From Robiginitomaculum sp. (GTDB lineage: Bacteria > Pseudomonadota > Alphaproteobacteria > Caulobacterales > Maricaulaceae): a DNA stretch of 61,528 nucleotides. Below are positions 25,262 through 34,823 of this stretch, piece after piece. The stretch spans positions 1-61,528 of the forward strand of contig NVVV01000012.1 in assembly GCA_002733495.1 (NCBI GenBank), written 5' to 3'. Every line of letters begins with the position of its first letter. Within the stretch, counting starts at the first letter, position 1. Below the pieces are notes generated by a model. The model saw nothing but the letters and a program-made list of their open reading frames with translations. It was not told the DNA's origin and made no database searches. Made by a program: the position numbers and the translations under genes.

Positions 25262-26860
25262 TCAACCCGCCTCAGCCGGCACACTCAATATCGCGCGCAA
25301 GCCGCCGTTTTCCCTGTTTTCCAAGACCACATCACCGCCGTGGGCGCGGGCAATGGTGCGGGCAATGGAAAGGCCAAGGCCGGTGCCGCCAGTATCGGTA
25401 TTGCGCGAATTTTCCAGTCGTACAAAGGGCGAAAAGACGTCATCCAGCCGGGCCTTATCAATGCCGGGGCCGTCATCATCAATAATGATGCGGGCTTCCT
25501 TTTTGCCCGTCTCTATGGTTACGCGGGCACGCGTGCCATAGCGCACTGCATTATCGATCAGATTGCGCACCGCGCGGCGCATGGCGGCGGGGCGCACACG
25601 GGCGGAGGTCATTGTGGTCTCTGTCTCCGTATCGGCATCCTTGCCCATGGCTTTGGCTTCCTCGCACAGGTCTAAAACAAGAGCACTTAAATCAGTTTCC
25701 CGGGTTTCTTCGCTATTGTCTTCCTCGCGGGCAAAGTTGAGGCTGGCTTCGGTAATGCGGTGCATTTCCTCGATAGTTTCGATCAGTTTTTCCCGCGCTT
25801 CTGGCTCATCAATCATTTCGGCTCGCAGGCGCAAGGTGGTCAGCGGTGTGCGTAAATCGTGCGACATGGCCGCCAGCATACGGGTGCGGTCCTGCATGAA
25901 GTGGCCAAGGCGGCTGCCCATCAGATTAAAGGCTTTTACCGCAGCACGAACCTCGTGCGGCCCATTTTCGTTGAGTGGCGGCAAATGCTCGCCGCGCCCC
26001 AATGCCTCGGCAGCCTGTGCAAGGCGCTGCATTGGGCGGGTCTCGGCACGCACCACCAACACAATCACCCCGCCAATGGCAAGCGCCAGAACACCTAAAA
26101 ACAATGCACCGTTCCATGACCAGAAGGGTTGCATTTTTGGCTTGAATGCGCCCTTAAGCCAGCGTCCATTATCCAGCTTTAGAGCAATATCCACGGTGCT
26201 CTTTTGCAGTTTGCGGTTTTCCCGTTGCACGGATTCTTTCATGACTCTGATGAGCTGACCTTGCATAACATTGCCTTTTGCCGGAAAAAGCTTTTTCCCC
26301 AAAAAAAAGCCTGGATCCTGAAATTTTGCATCATCAATATTTAGCGTGATTGTGCTTCGTTTGGTACTTTTTATTCTTGTAATTTCTGCGATACTCAACT
26401 GTCCATCCCCACTCAGTGGGCGTTCGATGATCCAGATATTTTTATCATCATCGCTAAGGTCCGATCGCGTTACGTCTGGAATGATCAAGGCAAATTTTTG
26501 CATGATCGTATCATCACTGGATTGTTTTTTATCCGACAAAAGCGATCCATGCTGTGTGTGGTCATCTTTGGCAGAAACGTGATCATCGGTTTTACCTAAA
26601 CTGCCTTCAAGAAAGCTAAAACGAAAATCGTCGGACGTTGCCGCGTGCAGTGTTTGTTGCCATTTATTTGCGCCGCTTTGCTCCAGAATTCGTGACACCA
26701 TGGTGATGCGCGTCACCGCATCTTCCTTGGCAACCCGGGCCAGCAGACGTTCATTGCTCATGCGATAAAGTGCCAGCGCCAAAACCAGTGCCAGCGTGAG
26801 CACCATCATCAACCAGATGATTAATCGCCCGGCCAGGCTTTGCGGCCATAGCGCCCTCAT
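25262..26860 (-). CDS. Sensor histidine kinase, EnvZ/OmpR-type
   Basis: The 532-residue kinase has a first membrane helix (LIIWLMMVLTLALVLALAL), a long periplasmic region of about 225 residues that is rich in Asp, Lys and Ser, a second helix (ALFLGVLALAIGGVIVLVV), a HAMP linker (RPMQRLAQAAEALGRG), the H-box AMSHDLRTPLTTLRLRAEM, and the ATPase with N box (RNLIDNAVRYG), G1 (DDDGPGID) and G2 (GTGLGLS). It begins at the ATG at 26860, overlapping the regulator stop by 4 bases (ATGA). The periplasmic domain is not one I recognise. The divergent secreted EF-hand gene is a candidate target. Confidence 0.92.
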   Translation of the reverse strand: MRALWPQSLAGRLIIWLMMVLTLALVLALALYRMSNERLLARVAKEDAVTRITMVSRILEQSGANKWQQTLHAATSDDFRFSFLEGSLGKTDDHVSAKDDHTQHGSLLSDKKQSSDDTIMQKFALIIPDVTRSDLSDDDKNIWIIERPLSGDGQLSIAEITRIKSTKRSTITLNIDDAKFQDPGFFLGKKLFPAKGNVMQGQLIRVMKESVQRENRKLQKSTVDIALKLDNGRWLKGAFKPKMQPFWSWNGALFLGVLALAIGGVIVLVVRAETRPMQRLAQAAEALGRGEHLPPLNENGPHEVRAAVKAFNLMGSRLGHFMQDRTRMLAAMSHDLRTPLTTLRLRAEMIDEPEAREKLIETIEEMHRITEASLNFAREEDNSEETRETDLSALVLDLCEEAKAMGKDADTETETTMTSARVRPAAMRRAVRNLIDNAVRYGTRARVTIETGKKEARIIIDDDGPGIDKARLDDVFSPFVRLENSRNTDTGGTGLGLSIARTIARAHGGDVVLENRENGGLRAILSVPAEAG

Positions 26861-27612
26861 GAAACAGTCCTGGCTTGCGTATCGGCTTTCACCTGAGTGC
26901 ACAACATATAGCCATCGCCCCACATGGTCTGGATCAGGGTTGGGTGCGTCGGATCACGTTCGATTTTTTGGCGTAGGCGGCTGATCTGGTTATCAATGGC
27001 CCGGTCAAAGGCCTTGGCGGCGCGCCCTTGCGTCAGGTCCAGCAATTGGTCGCGGCTGAGCACCTGATTTGGGCGGTTGAGCAAAATGCGCAACAGTTTG
27101 AACTCACCACTGGAAAGCGGTGTCTTGACGCCGTTCTCATCAAGCAAAGCGCGTTCGGTGGCACACAATACCCAGCGATCAAAATGCCATTTTTCGCGAG
27201 TTTCATCCTGTTCAAGACGGACATGCCCATCCTGGCTGCGGCGCAGAACGGCGCGTGTTCTGGCAAGTAATTCGCGTGGATTAAACGGCTTGGCCAGATA
27301 ATCATCGGCACCGATTTCCAGCCCGACGATACGGTCGGTATCTTCGGCCATGGCGCTCAGCAGGATTACTGGCGGGCCTTTGCTTTCGCGCAAAAACCGG
27401 CACAGCGATAAACCATCCTCGCCGGGCATCATAATATCCAAAATCACCAGATCAAAGGCTCCGGCATTTAACTTTACGCGGGCCTGGGCAGCATCCTTGG
27501 CTTCTGTCGTCCGAAACCCCTGACGACGCAAATAGCGCCCGACCAGATCGCGAATATCGCGGTGGTCATCAATGACCAGAATATGTGCATTTTCTTTCAT
27601 TGCTTGCATCAT
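26857..27612 (-). CDS. OmpR-family response regulator
   Basis: The protein has a receiver domain (HILVIDDHRDIRD, phospho-Asp in LVILDIMMPGEDG, conserved Thr/Ser region PPVILLSAMAED, Lys in YLAKPFNPREL) and a winged-helix DNA-binding domain of the OmpR/PhoB class (LLRILLNRPNQVLSRDQLLDL, IDNQISRLRQKIERDPTHPTLIQTMWGDGYM). Two starts are close, ATG at 27612 and ATG at 27600; neither has a clear ribosome binding site. It is the first gene of the pair with the downstream kinase and is divergent from the EF-hand gene across 170 bases. Confidence 0.92.
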   Translation of the reverse strand: MMQAMKENAHILVIDDHRDIRDLVGRYLRRQGFRTTEAKDAAQARVKLNAGAFDLVILDIMMPGEDGLSLCRFLRESKGPPVILLSAMAEDTDRIVGLEIGADDYLAKPFNPRELLARTRAVLRRSQDGHVRLEQDETREKWHFDRWVLCATERALLDENGVKTPLSSGEFKLLRILLNRPNQVLSRDQLLDLTQGRAAKAFDRAIDNQISRLRQKIERDPTHPTLIQTMWGDGYMLCTQVKADTQARTVS

Positions 27613-27781
27613 AACGCTATCAGCCCCGGACTTTACATGAAAATTTGTACAGATCATTCTCAAGACCCGGTCTGGTGACATTTTGCGACAAACTGGGACT
27701 TTTTTTCACGATACCCAACGCCGGTTTTAAGCCATGGTTGCGCCATCGTGCCCCATGGCACCCCATATCTGGAGAATTCAC

Positions 27782-28627
27782 ATGACCCTTAAATCCATGC
27801 TTGTCAGCGGCATCAGCGTATTGGCTATAAGCAGCTTGACCCTGCCGGCCTTCGCGGCAGGTAAAGCCAAAGTCAAAACTAAAGAGCATACTATTGAATG
27901 TACGGTCACGGTTAATGATGGTGAGGCCAAAGTAGTGAAAACCGTGAACGGTAAAACTGTCAAGGCAGATATGGACGACAAGGACTGTAATATCAAACTG
28001 CACAGAATTTCTGATGTCGGTGAGGGTGAAAATATGCGGGTTTTCATTTCTGACAATGGCGCAGAAAAACATGTCAGGGTCATGCGTATGCGTAGCGGGC
28101 CTGAAAACGAAATGCGAATTGTCATCAAAGACGATGGCGATTTTCCCATGATGGGGGAGAAGGCAGAAGCCATGGCCTTGATATTCAATAGTGATGACAG
28201 GCGTGCCATGCGCTGGATGGGCAAAGGCGGCATGCCCGGAGGGTTCCCGGCCTTGCACCGTATGGGCGGCACCGGGTTCAAATTCATGATGATGGGTGAC
28301 GACAATAAAGAGCTGGATCTGGACAAGGACGGCACCGTCACCGAGGCCGAGGCCAGAAAAGCCCGTGATGCCAAGCTGAAATCCTATGACAGCAACCGCG
28401 ATGGAATGCTCAGCTTAAATGAATATCAGGCCTATTGGCTGTCAAAACGCCACGCGAAAATGGTTGATGATTTTCAAGATATTGACGAGGATGGCGACGC
28501 CCGCATCACAGGCGAAGAGTTTTCATCTTCTGCGGTAAAAAGCGCCAGAGTGCGCGGTAAAATGCAAAAAATGATGGCAGAGCACAAAGCCAAGCCAGCC
28601 TCAAAGCATAAGAAAAAACGCAAATAA
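27782..28627 (+). CDS. Secreted EF-hand calcium-binding protein
   Basis: The 281-residue protein has a signal peptide (MLVSGISVLAISSLTLPAFAAG), a central region without recognised domain but with alternating acidic and Met/Arg-rich segments (HVRVMRMRSGPENEMRIVI, RRAMRWMGKGGMPGGF), and three canonical EF-hand loops: DLDKDGTVTEAE (about 178-189), DSNRDGMLSLNE (about 202-213) and DEDGDARITGEE (about 235-246, Ala in place of Gly at position 6). A Lys-rich tail (SKHKKKRK) closes the chain. GGAG precedes the ATG at 27782. The N-terminal part resembles the acidic/metal-sensing region of secreted proteins next to OmpR/EnvZ pairs. Calcium binding is inferred; the role is unknown. Confidence 0.82.
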   Translation: MTLKSMLVSGISVLAISSLTLPAFAAGKAKVKTKEHTIECTVTVNDGEAKVVKTVNGKTVKADMDDKDCNIKLHRISDVGEGENMRVFISDNGAEKHVRVMRMRSGPENEMRIVIKDDGDFPMMGEKAEAMALIFNSDDRRAMRWMGKGGMPGGFPALHRMGGTGFKFMMMGDDNKELDLDKDGTVTEAEARKARDAKLKSYDSNRDGMLSLNEYQAYWLSKRHAKMVDDFQDIDEDGDARITGEEFSSSAVKSARVRGKMQKMMAEHKAKPASKHKKKRK

Positions 28628-28670
28628 ACTTTGCTTCACATACACGCTTTCAGCCCATTTGTGAGGCAGG

Positions 28671-28708
28671 CCCCCGGATGCTGTTTTGGCATCCGGGGGT
28701 TTTGTTTT
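28671..28708. terminator. Bidirectional rho-independent terminator
   Basis: An 11-bp perfect stem (CCCCCGGATGC with GCATCCGGGGG) and a seven-base loop is followed by TTTTGTTTT on the plus strand. It ends the EF-hand transcript and abuts the stop codon of the convergent tricorn-like protease gene. Confidence 0.93.
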
Positions 28709-31700
28709 AATGGCCGATTTTAGTTGGATAAGGCGGCGCAGTTTTCAGGTCTTTTGGCTGATAGGTCTTCAGGCCGTCCATAACCTCTTGCAATGCCCGT
28801 TCCAACTGGGTGTCCTGACCGGCATTATAGGCGATCGGGTCCAACTCAACACGAATATCCGGGGCCACGCCTTCATTCTCGACGCGCCATTCCCCAGCGG
28901 GGGTAAAAAAGCGGAAGAACGGAACCGTCAGGAAGCCCCCATCGATTAGCGGCGGATTGGCGGAAATGCCGATCAAGCCACCCCAGGTGCGCGTCCCAAC
29001 CAGTTTCCCGAGGCCGGTAAAGCGAAAGGCGTAGGGCATATAATCGCCACCAGACCCGGCATCCTGGTCAATCATCATCACCTTGGGGCCATAAATGGCG
29101 CCGCCCGGCGTGTTGTAAACCTTGCCATCGCGGTCTTTCCAGCCCGACAGATAGACCCGGCGCAACACGTCGATGATATAGTTTGCCGCCTGACCACCGC
29201 CATTGGTGCGCTCGTCAAAAATCATCGCTTCCTTGTCAGTTTGGGCAAACATCATACGGTTGAAATAAGCATAGCCAGCCCCGGCGGTATTGGGCAGATA
29301 GACATAGCCAACCTTGCCGCCGCTTTGTGCATCCACCCATTTGCGATTGCTTTCAACCCAGGCCCAGTGGCGCAATTGCCGCTCCGATCCGGTGGGTTCA
29401 ACAATCACGGTACGGGCATCTGATGCGTTGCCACTGGAACTGATTTTCAGACTGACCTGTTCGCCTGAACTGCCTTCTAAAAGCGCGAATATATTATCCG
29501 AAGCGCTTAGCGGGCGGCCATTAATCGCCAGGATATAATCGCCTGCCTTGACCCCCAAGCCCGGCTCCGCCAAAGGCGCATCCAGAAACGGGTTCCAGTT
29601 TTCACCATTATAGATGGTCTTGATCCGGTATTGACCGTTTTCAATGCGCAAGTCCGCACCTAACAGGCCGGTACTGGTCCTTGGTTCGTTATGCACATCG
29701 CCGCGCCCGACCCGGTTATGACCAACCTGCATTTCGCCGATCATTTCGCTTAGCAGCGCATTCAGGTCTTCACGACGGCCCACATGCGCCAATAAAGGTT
29801 TATAGCGGTCATGAATGGCCTGCCAGTCCAGCCCATGCATATTTGGATCATAGAAAAAGTCACGCTCCATGCGCCAAACTTCTTCAAAGATTTGCTCCCA
29901 TTCATGACGCGGGTCAATAAAGGCTTTTACGCCGCCAAGGTCCAGCGCTTCAGGTTTTAGCTTTTCGCCTGCTTTGGCGGTGACAATCTTGTTGTTCACC
30001 TTGCGAATGATCAAATGCGTGCCGTCTGCGCTCATGCTGTAAGAGCCGATTTGACGCGAGACGGTTTTGCTTTCTTTTTCTTCAAAATCAAAGCGTTTCA
30101 GCACATTAGCAGCCTGCGGATTTTTGCCGCGCGGCTCGTTGGTAATGCCGGGCTGGGTACGCTCCACATAATAAAGCGCACCCTTTTTGGACACAGACAG
30201 TGTGTCATAATTACGCTCTGGCAAAGGTAAGGCCACAATACGGTCCGACAATCCAGCCAGATCAATTTTGGTGACGACTTTCTTTTTCTCTTCAGATTTA
30301 TCGGCTTTGGCGGACTTTTTCTTTTTGCCTTTTGCCGGTTTGGCTTTTTCCTTTTTGGCCTCTTCATCACCTGTTTTTGGCAAAAGCGGAGACTTGCCCT
30401 TTGCGCTGAGCACCAGGGCATAAATGCCGGCGCGATAGGGGCGTTCTTGCGAACTCATATCCAGACCAACTTGCGTGGGACCGGAATTGGTAGAGGCCGT
30501 GAAATAGAGGGTTTTCCCATCGGGGCTAAAGGCCGGTGAGCCAATATCGCTCATGCCATCGGAAACCTGGGTCGATTGCCCGCTGGCAAAATTATACAGC
30601 ATCAAATCAGCCAGAAAATTTGGCTGTTCCAGTGTGTAGGCAAGCCATGCCCCATCAGAGGAAACCGATGTGGCAAACCCGGCGCGGCGGGTGTTGGTGG
30701 CAATTTTCTTGTACGTGCCGCTAGCCAGATCAAGGGTATAAAGGTTCAGATGATTATCATGATAAAGGATATGCGTGCCATTTCCGCCCCAGTTCAAAAG
30801 TGTGTAAAAGGCCTTGGCGCCTGTTGGCCCAAGGGCCAGACGGCGGGTGCTTTTCTCGGCGCGTTGATCGGTAATGACCAGATGATAAGCGCCGTCCTTG
30901 TCGTTAATATAGGCAATTTTGTCGCCCTTTGGGGACCACAGGGCGCCAAATTCACGCACGCCATCGGTGCCGGTCAGATTGCGGGTGGAGCCATCCTCCA
31001 GCGGGACGGTGAACACCTCGCCCCGCGCGGTAATAACGGCGCGCTTGGCGCTGGGGGACAGGCCAATGGCGCTAATCTGCTTGCCGAGTTTTTTCCATTT
31101 TGGGCGCAATTGCTCCAGATCAGGATTGATTGAAATTTTGATCTCGGTCGTGGTGCCGCTCTGTGGGTCAAAGCGTTTTAACCGCCCGCCCGCTTCAAAA
31201 ACGATCTGTGTACCGTCCGTTCCAGCTGAGCGCACATCCCAGGGGCCTTCATGGGTTTGCTGGGTCAGGGCGCTGGTTTTGCTGTCATAGCGATAAAGGT
31301 TCAGCGATTGATTGTCCCGGTCCGACAGGAACCAGACATCATCGCCCACCCACATGGGGTTCAGGTCATTAATGCGATCGCCTGCAATGTTGACAACCTT
31401 GTTGGTTGCCGGGGTCATGATCGAAACGGAAGGTGTCGCCCCGCCCCGATATTGCCGCCAGCCGGACGAGCCACCATAAAGCGCATTATAGGCCGGGCCG
31501 TTGGGGATGTAGGCCAGGGTCTTGCCATCGGGCGACCAACTGCCAGCAAAGAACCGGGCTTCCATCTGCTTGACCGGCAGGCCGCCATCAAGGCTGACAT
31601 GATAGAGCTGGCCAGAGCGGCCAAAGCGGTTCTCCCGGCTGGAGGAAAATACCACGGATTTACCATCGGCACTCCAACCCGTTACCCGGTCCCGGCCCGG

Positions 31701-32036
31701 GTGAAATGTCAGACGTTTGGGCTGACCGCCTGTGGCAGACATCACATAAACATCTTGGTTGCCGTCATAGTCCGCACTAAAGGCCAGCATTTTGCCATCA
31801 GGCGAAAAGTGTACACGGCCTTCATTGGCGGGATGCGAGGTGAGGCGGTGTGGGTGTGCACCATCCAGATCGGCGGTCCAGATGTCGCCGGCATAGACAA
31901 AGGCGATACGGTCCCCGGCAATATCGGGCTGGCTGAGCATTAAGGTCTGGTCTTGCGCCATGGCGGCGCTGCCAAGAGCGGTGCTGGCCAGAAGGCTGGC
32001 AAGAATGGCTGTTTTATTCGGCTTGATGAAGGTCAT
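28707..32036 (-). CDS. Tricorn-like S41 protease, exported
   Basis: The 1109-residue protein has a signal peptide (ASLLASTALGSAAMAQDQ), six- and seven-bladed WD/PD40 beta-propeller repeats (HFSPDGKMLAFSAD, GWSADGKSVVFSS, SWSPDGKTLAYI, LWSPKGDKIAYIND, AFSPDGKTLYFT), a Lys-rich linker near residues 555-590, the tricorn core (DPRHEWEQIFEEVWRMERDFFYDPNMHGLDW), a PDZ domain (about 775-870) and the S41 catalytic region with DERTNGGGQAANYI and the nucleophile Ser in IDQDAGSGGDYMPYAF near residue 990. Relatives break down oligopeptides; the signal peptide implies periplasmic action. It stands alone. Confidence 0.93.
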   Translation of the reverse strand: MTFIKPNKTAILASLLASTALGSAAMAQDQTLMLSQPDIAGDRIAFVYAGDIWTADLDGAHPHRLTSHPANEGRVHFSPDGKMLAFSADYDGNQDVYVMSATGGQPKRLTFHPGRDRVTGWSADGKSVVFSSSRENRFGRSGQLYHVSLDGGLPVKQMEARFFAGSWSPDGKTLAYIPNGPAYNALYGGSSGWRQYRGGATPSVSIMTPATNKVVNIAGDRINDLNPMWVGDDVWFLSDRDNQSLNLYRYDSKTSALTQQTHEGPWDVRSAGTDGTQIVFEAGGRLKRFDPQSGTTTEIKISINPDLEQLRPKWKKLGKQISAIGLSPSAKRAVITARGEVFTVPLEDGSTRNLTGTDGVREFGALWSPKGDKIAYINDKDGAYHLVITDQRAEKSTRRLALGPTGAKAFYTLLNWGGNGTHILYHDNHLNLYTLDLASGTYKKIATNTRRAGFATSVSSDGAWLAYTLEQPNFLADLMLYNFASGQSTQVSDGMSDIGSPAFSPDGKTLYFTASTNSGPTQVGLDMSSQERPYRAGIYALVLSAKGKSPLLPKTGDEEAKKEKAKPAKGKKKKSAKADKSEEKKKVVTKIDLAGLSDRIVALPLPERNYDTLSVSKKGALYYVERTQPGITNEPRGKNPQAANVLKRFDFEEKESKTVSRQIGSYSMSADGTHLIIRKVNNKIVTAKAGEKLKPEALDLGGVKAFIDPRHEWEQIFEEVWRMERDFFYDPNMHGLDWQAIHDRYKPLLAHVGRREDLNALLSEMIGEMQVGHNRVGRGDVHNEPRTSTGLLGADLRIENGQYRIKTIYNGENWNPFLDAPLAEPGLGVKAGDYILAINGRPLSASDNIFALLEGSSGEQVSLKISSSGNASDARTVIVEPTGSERQLRHWAWVESNRKWVDAQSGGKVGYVYLPNTAGAGYAYFNRMMFAQTDKEAMIFDERTNGGGQAANYIIDVLRRVYLSGWKDRDGKVYNTPGGAIYGPKVMMIDQDAGSGGDYMPYAFRFTGLGKLVGTRTWGGLIGISANPPLIDGGFLTVPFFRFFTPAGEWRVENEGVAPDIRVELDPIAYNAGQDTQLERALQEVMDGLKTYQPKDLKTAPPYPTKIGH

Positions 32037-32261
32037 GGTGTTTCCCCTGTTGGCGTTTAATACGCTTTGTGAACAAACCTTAGCCGGGAAAGGGCCTGTT
32101 CGCCAACGGATAAAGGCTTAACTTTTGGTCATGAGCGCCACGAGCGTTCGTGTTTAAGGTTTCCAATCTAGGCAAAAGTGTGATTGTTCCAGCTAGGTGC
32201 TTCACCCCGGCGTCGCTTCGGGGTAGATAGGGGCGTTGTATTCATTATATCAGACTGTGTT

Positions 32262-33119
32262 ATGTCCAATAAAATGCCCAAAATCCTGACTGCTTTGCTG
32301 CTTGCCTCCCTGGTGCTTACCGTCGGGTGCGGCAGTAAGGGCAAAAAAAAACTGGCCTATGTAGAGCGCCCGGCTGAGAAAATTTATCTCGAAGGGTATG
32401 ATCGCATGGGGCGGAACGACTGGCCACGCGCTATCTTGCTTTTTGATGAGGTCGAGCGCCAGCACCCGTATTCAGTCTGGGCAAGACGCTCCATGCTGAT
32501 GGCAGCTTATGCCAATTACAAGGCCAACAAATACGATGATGCGATCAATGCAGCCCAGCGCTTTGTGGCTTTACACCCTGGTTCGCGCAGTGCGCCTTAC
32601 GCCTATTATTTGATTGGGATTTGCCATTTTGAGCAAATTTCAGACGTGGGCCGGGACCAGTCTGAGACAAAGCAGGCGCTAAGTGCCTTGCGGCAGGTTG
32701 TGCGCCGTTTCCCAAACAGCCAATACGCTCGCGATGCCCGGTTGAAAATTGACCTGACCAATGACCAATTGGCCGGCAAGGATATGGCCGTTGGCCGCTG
32801 GTATCTGAAACGCGGGTATAATCTGGCGGCCATTGCCCGCTTTCAGCATGTGGTGGAGGTCTATCAAACCACCAGCCACACACCCGAGGCCCTGCACCGT
32901 CTGGTCGAGGCCTATGTCCGTCTTGGCATTCTGGATGAAGCGGTACAGGTGGCTGCAGTCCTGGGCTATAACTATCCGGGTACAGACTGGTATCAGGACA
33001 CCTATCTTTTGTTGTCGAAAAATGGCGTAACCAACGTGGCAGAAGCTCAGGAAGAACAGAGCAGCGAGCAAAAGAAAAAAGGCTCCTTCATCAGCCGTAC
33101 CTGGAGACGTTTGTTCTAG
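32262..33119 (+). CDS. bamD: Outer-membrane assembly lipoprotein BamD
   Basis: The 285-residue lipoprotein has a signal with lipobox (LASLVLTVGCGSK) and TPR helices typical of BamD/ComL: PAEKIYLEGYDRMGRNDWPRAILLFDEVERQHPYSVWARRS, AQRFVALHPGSRSAPYAYYLIGICHFEQI, RDQSETKQALSALRQVVRRFPNSQYA and KDMAVGRWYLKRGYNLAAIARFQHVVE. It works in the BAM complex that inserts outer-membrane proteins. Start ATG at 32262 is chosen since it yields a proper signal; ATG at 32274 is also in frame. lpxC, often upstream in this class, is not here. recN follows after 6 bases. Confidence 0.95.
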   Translation: MSNKMPKILTALLLASLVLTVGCGSKGKKKLAYVERPAEKIYLEGYDRMGRNDWPRAILLFDEVERQHPYSVWARRSMLMAAYANYKANKYDDAINAAQRFVALHPGSRSAPYAYYLIGICHFEQISDVGRDQSETKQALSALRQVVRRFPNSQYARDARLKIDLTNDQLAGKDMAVGRWYLKRGYNLAAIARFQHVVEVYQTTSHTPEALHRLVEAYVRLGILDEAVQVAAVLGYNYPGTDWYQDTYLLLSKNGVTNVAEAQEEQSSEQKKKGSFISRTWRRLF

Positions 33120-33125
33120 CAAACC

Positions 33126-34823
33126 ATGTTGAATGCGCTCGTCATCCGCAATGTTGTCCTGATTGACCGGCTGGACATTGCCTTCGCAGCGGGCCTGACG
33201 GCATTAACCGGGGAAACCGGGGCCGGAAAATCTATTATTCTTGATGCTTTGGGGCTGGCGCTTGGTATGCGCGGGGCCAAAAATCTGGTGCGTGCAGGCA
33301 CTGATCAAGCCAGTGTCAGCGCGGTTTTTACGCTGCCCTCGGGGCACCCGGTCTTTGCGCATTTAGCGGACGCCGGTGTAGAGGGGGATGCGAGCGAAGA
33401 TCTGGTTTTGCGCCGTACCCTTGGGGCCGATGGGCGCAGCCGGGCCTTTATCAATGACCAGCCGGTTTCGGTGCGCCTGTTACAGGATATAGGCACCAGG
33501 CTTTTGGAAATTCATGGCCAGCATGACGGGCATGGGCTTTTAAACGCGGCCACACACCGCCCGTTGCTGGACGGGTATGCGGGCTTGCATGACGAGGTCA
33601 CCGCACTTGGCGCACTCTGGACCAAAGTGCAAAAGGCCCGGGATCATCGGGATGATCTTTTGGCGCGGCGCGAGGAAATGGATGCGCAAAGTGATTTTGT
33701 ACGCATGTCACTGGAGGAATTAAACCGTCTGGACCCCAAACCTGATGAGGAACAGGGGCTGGCCGACGAGCGTGCGTTTTTAATGCTGGCCCACAAACTG
33801 GCCGAAAAGGTCGATACCGCCAACGCCATTTTAAATGCTGGAAGCGGGATCGAGGCTGGCCTGTCTTCGGCGCTGGGGGCGCTGGAACAGGCCTTGGCGC
33901 AATTGGAAGGCGGGGCACAATCGAAAAGCGTGAAATTATCGCTGGAACGCAGTGCCCAGGCACTGGAGCGGGCGCTGATAGAAACCGGCGAGGCGGCGTC
34001 GGCGCTTGATGATGCCGGTCAGGCCCTGGATGTACAGCCGGATCGCATGGACCAGGCCGAAGAGCGCCTGTTTGCCTTGCGCGCGGCGGCACGAAAACAC
34101 AATGTCACGGTTGATGGGTTGGCGGATTTGCGTGCTGAGCTGACGGCGCAACTGGAAAGCGTGGAAAGCCTAGCCGATGATGAAAAGGCCGCCCGCGCTG
34201 CCTTGGCAAAAGCGCAAGAATGCTATGATGACAAGGCACAGAAACTGGCGGCCAAGCGTGGCAAAGCCGGCAAAAAACTGGAACAGATGCTGGCAAAAGA
34301 ATTGCCGCCACTGAAGATGGAAAAGGCCCGTTTTGCGGTGCGCCAGACCATGCTGGATACGGACCGTTGCGGCCCCGGTGGTTGTGACCAGATCCATTTC
34401 GAGGTCAGCACCAATCCCGGCACGCCCTTTGGGCCATTGGGGGGTATTGCGTCTGGCGGCGAGCTGTCGCGGTTTTCATTGGCACTGAAAGCCAGTCTGG
34501 CCAATAAAGATGGTCCGCAGGTGATGATATTTGACGAAATTGACCAAGGCGTTGGCGGCGCGGTTGCCGATGCCGTGGGGCGCAGGCTGGCGGGTTTATC
34601 CGCTGAGGCGCAGGTTCTGGTGGTGACGCACAGCCCACAGGTGGCGGCGCGGGCAGATACACAATTACGCATTGAAAAACAGATGAAGGGCGACGCTACG
34701 CTGACCCATCTGCGCCTTTTGGATGATGGTGAGCGCACCGAAGAAATCGCCCGTATGCTGGCCGGGGCCGATGTCACCGATGCGGCCCGCGCGGCGGCGC
34801 AAACCTTGCTACAGGGGGCTTAG
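33126..34823 (+). CDS. recN: DNA repair protein RecN
   Basis: The 565-residue SMC-like ATPase helps repair double-strand breaks. The head is split by a coiled coil: N-terminal LNALVIRNVVLIDRLDIAF and Walker A TGETGAGKSIILDALGLALG, the hinge-bearing coil about 150-370, then the signature region GGIASGGELSRFSLALKASLA, Walker B QVMIFDEIDQGVGG and the switch VLVVTHSPQVAARAD. The reading frame begins directly after bamD and ends 4 bases inside the convergent glycosylase gene. ligA, often next in alphaproteobacteria, is not. Confidence 0.97.
   Translation: MLNALVIRNVVLIDRLDIAFAAGLTALTGETGAGKSIILDALGLALGMRGAKNLVRAGTDQASVSAVFTLPSGHPVFAHLADAGVEGDASEDLVLRRTLGADGRSRAFINDQPVSVRLLQDIGTRLLEIHGQHDGHGLLNAATHRPLLDGYAGLHDEVTALGALWTKVQKARDHRDDLLARREEMDAQSDFVRMSLEELNRLDPKPDEEQGLADERAFLMLAHKLAEKVDTANAILNAGSGIEAGLSSALGALEQALAQLEGGAQSKSVKLSLERSAQALERALIETGEAASALDDAGQALDVQPDRMDQAEERLFALRAAARKHNVTVDGLADLRAELTAQLESVESLADDEKAARAALAKAQECYDDKAQKLAAKRGKAGKKLEQMLAKELPPLKMEKARFAVRQTMLDTDRCGPGGCDQIHFEVSTNPGTPFGPLGGIASGGELSRFSLALKASLANKDGPQVMIFDEIDQGVGGAVADAVGRRLAGLSAEAQVLVVTHSPQVAARADTQLRIEKQMKGDATLTHLRLLDDGERTEEIARMLAGADVTDAARAAAQTLLQGA

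Noticed and set aside
24240-25265. A 341-codon open frame on the minus strand across sdhB
   Set aside because: It lies wholly opposite sdhB and the following repeat, has no domain-like pattern, and is explained by codon bias of the GC-rich sense gene.
32190-32235. Terminator or tRNA-like fold before bamD
   Set aside because: A short GC-rich stem (ACCCCG/CGGGGT) is present but has no T-run and no tRNA arms.
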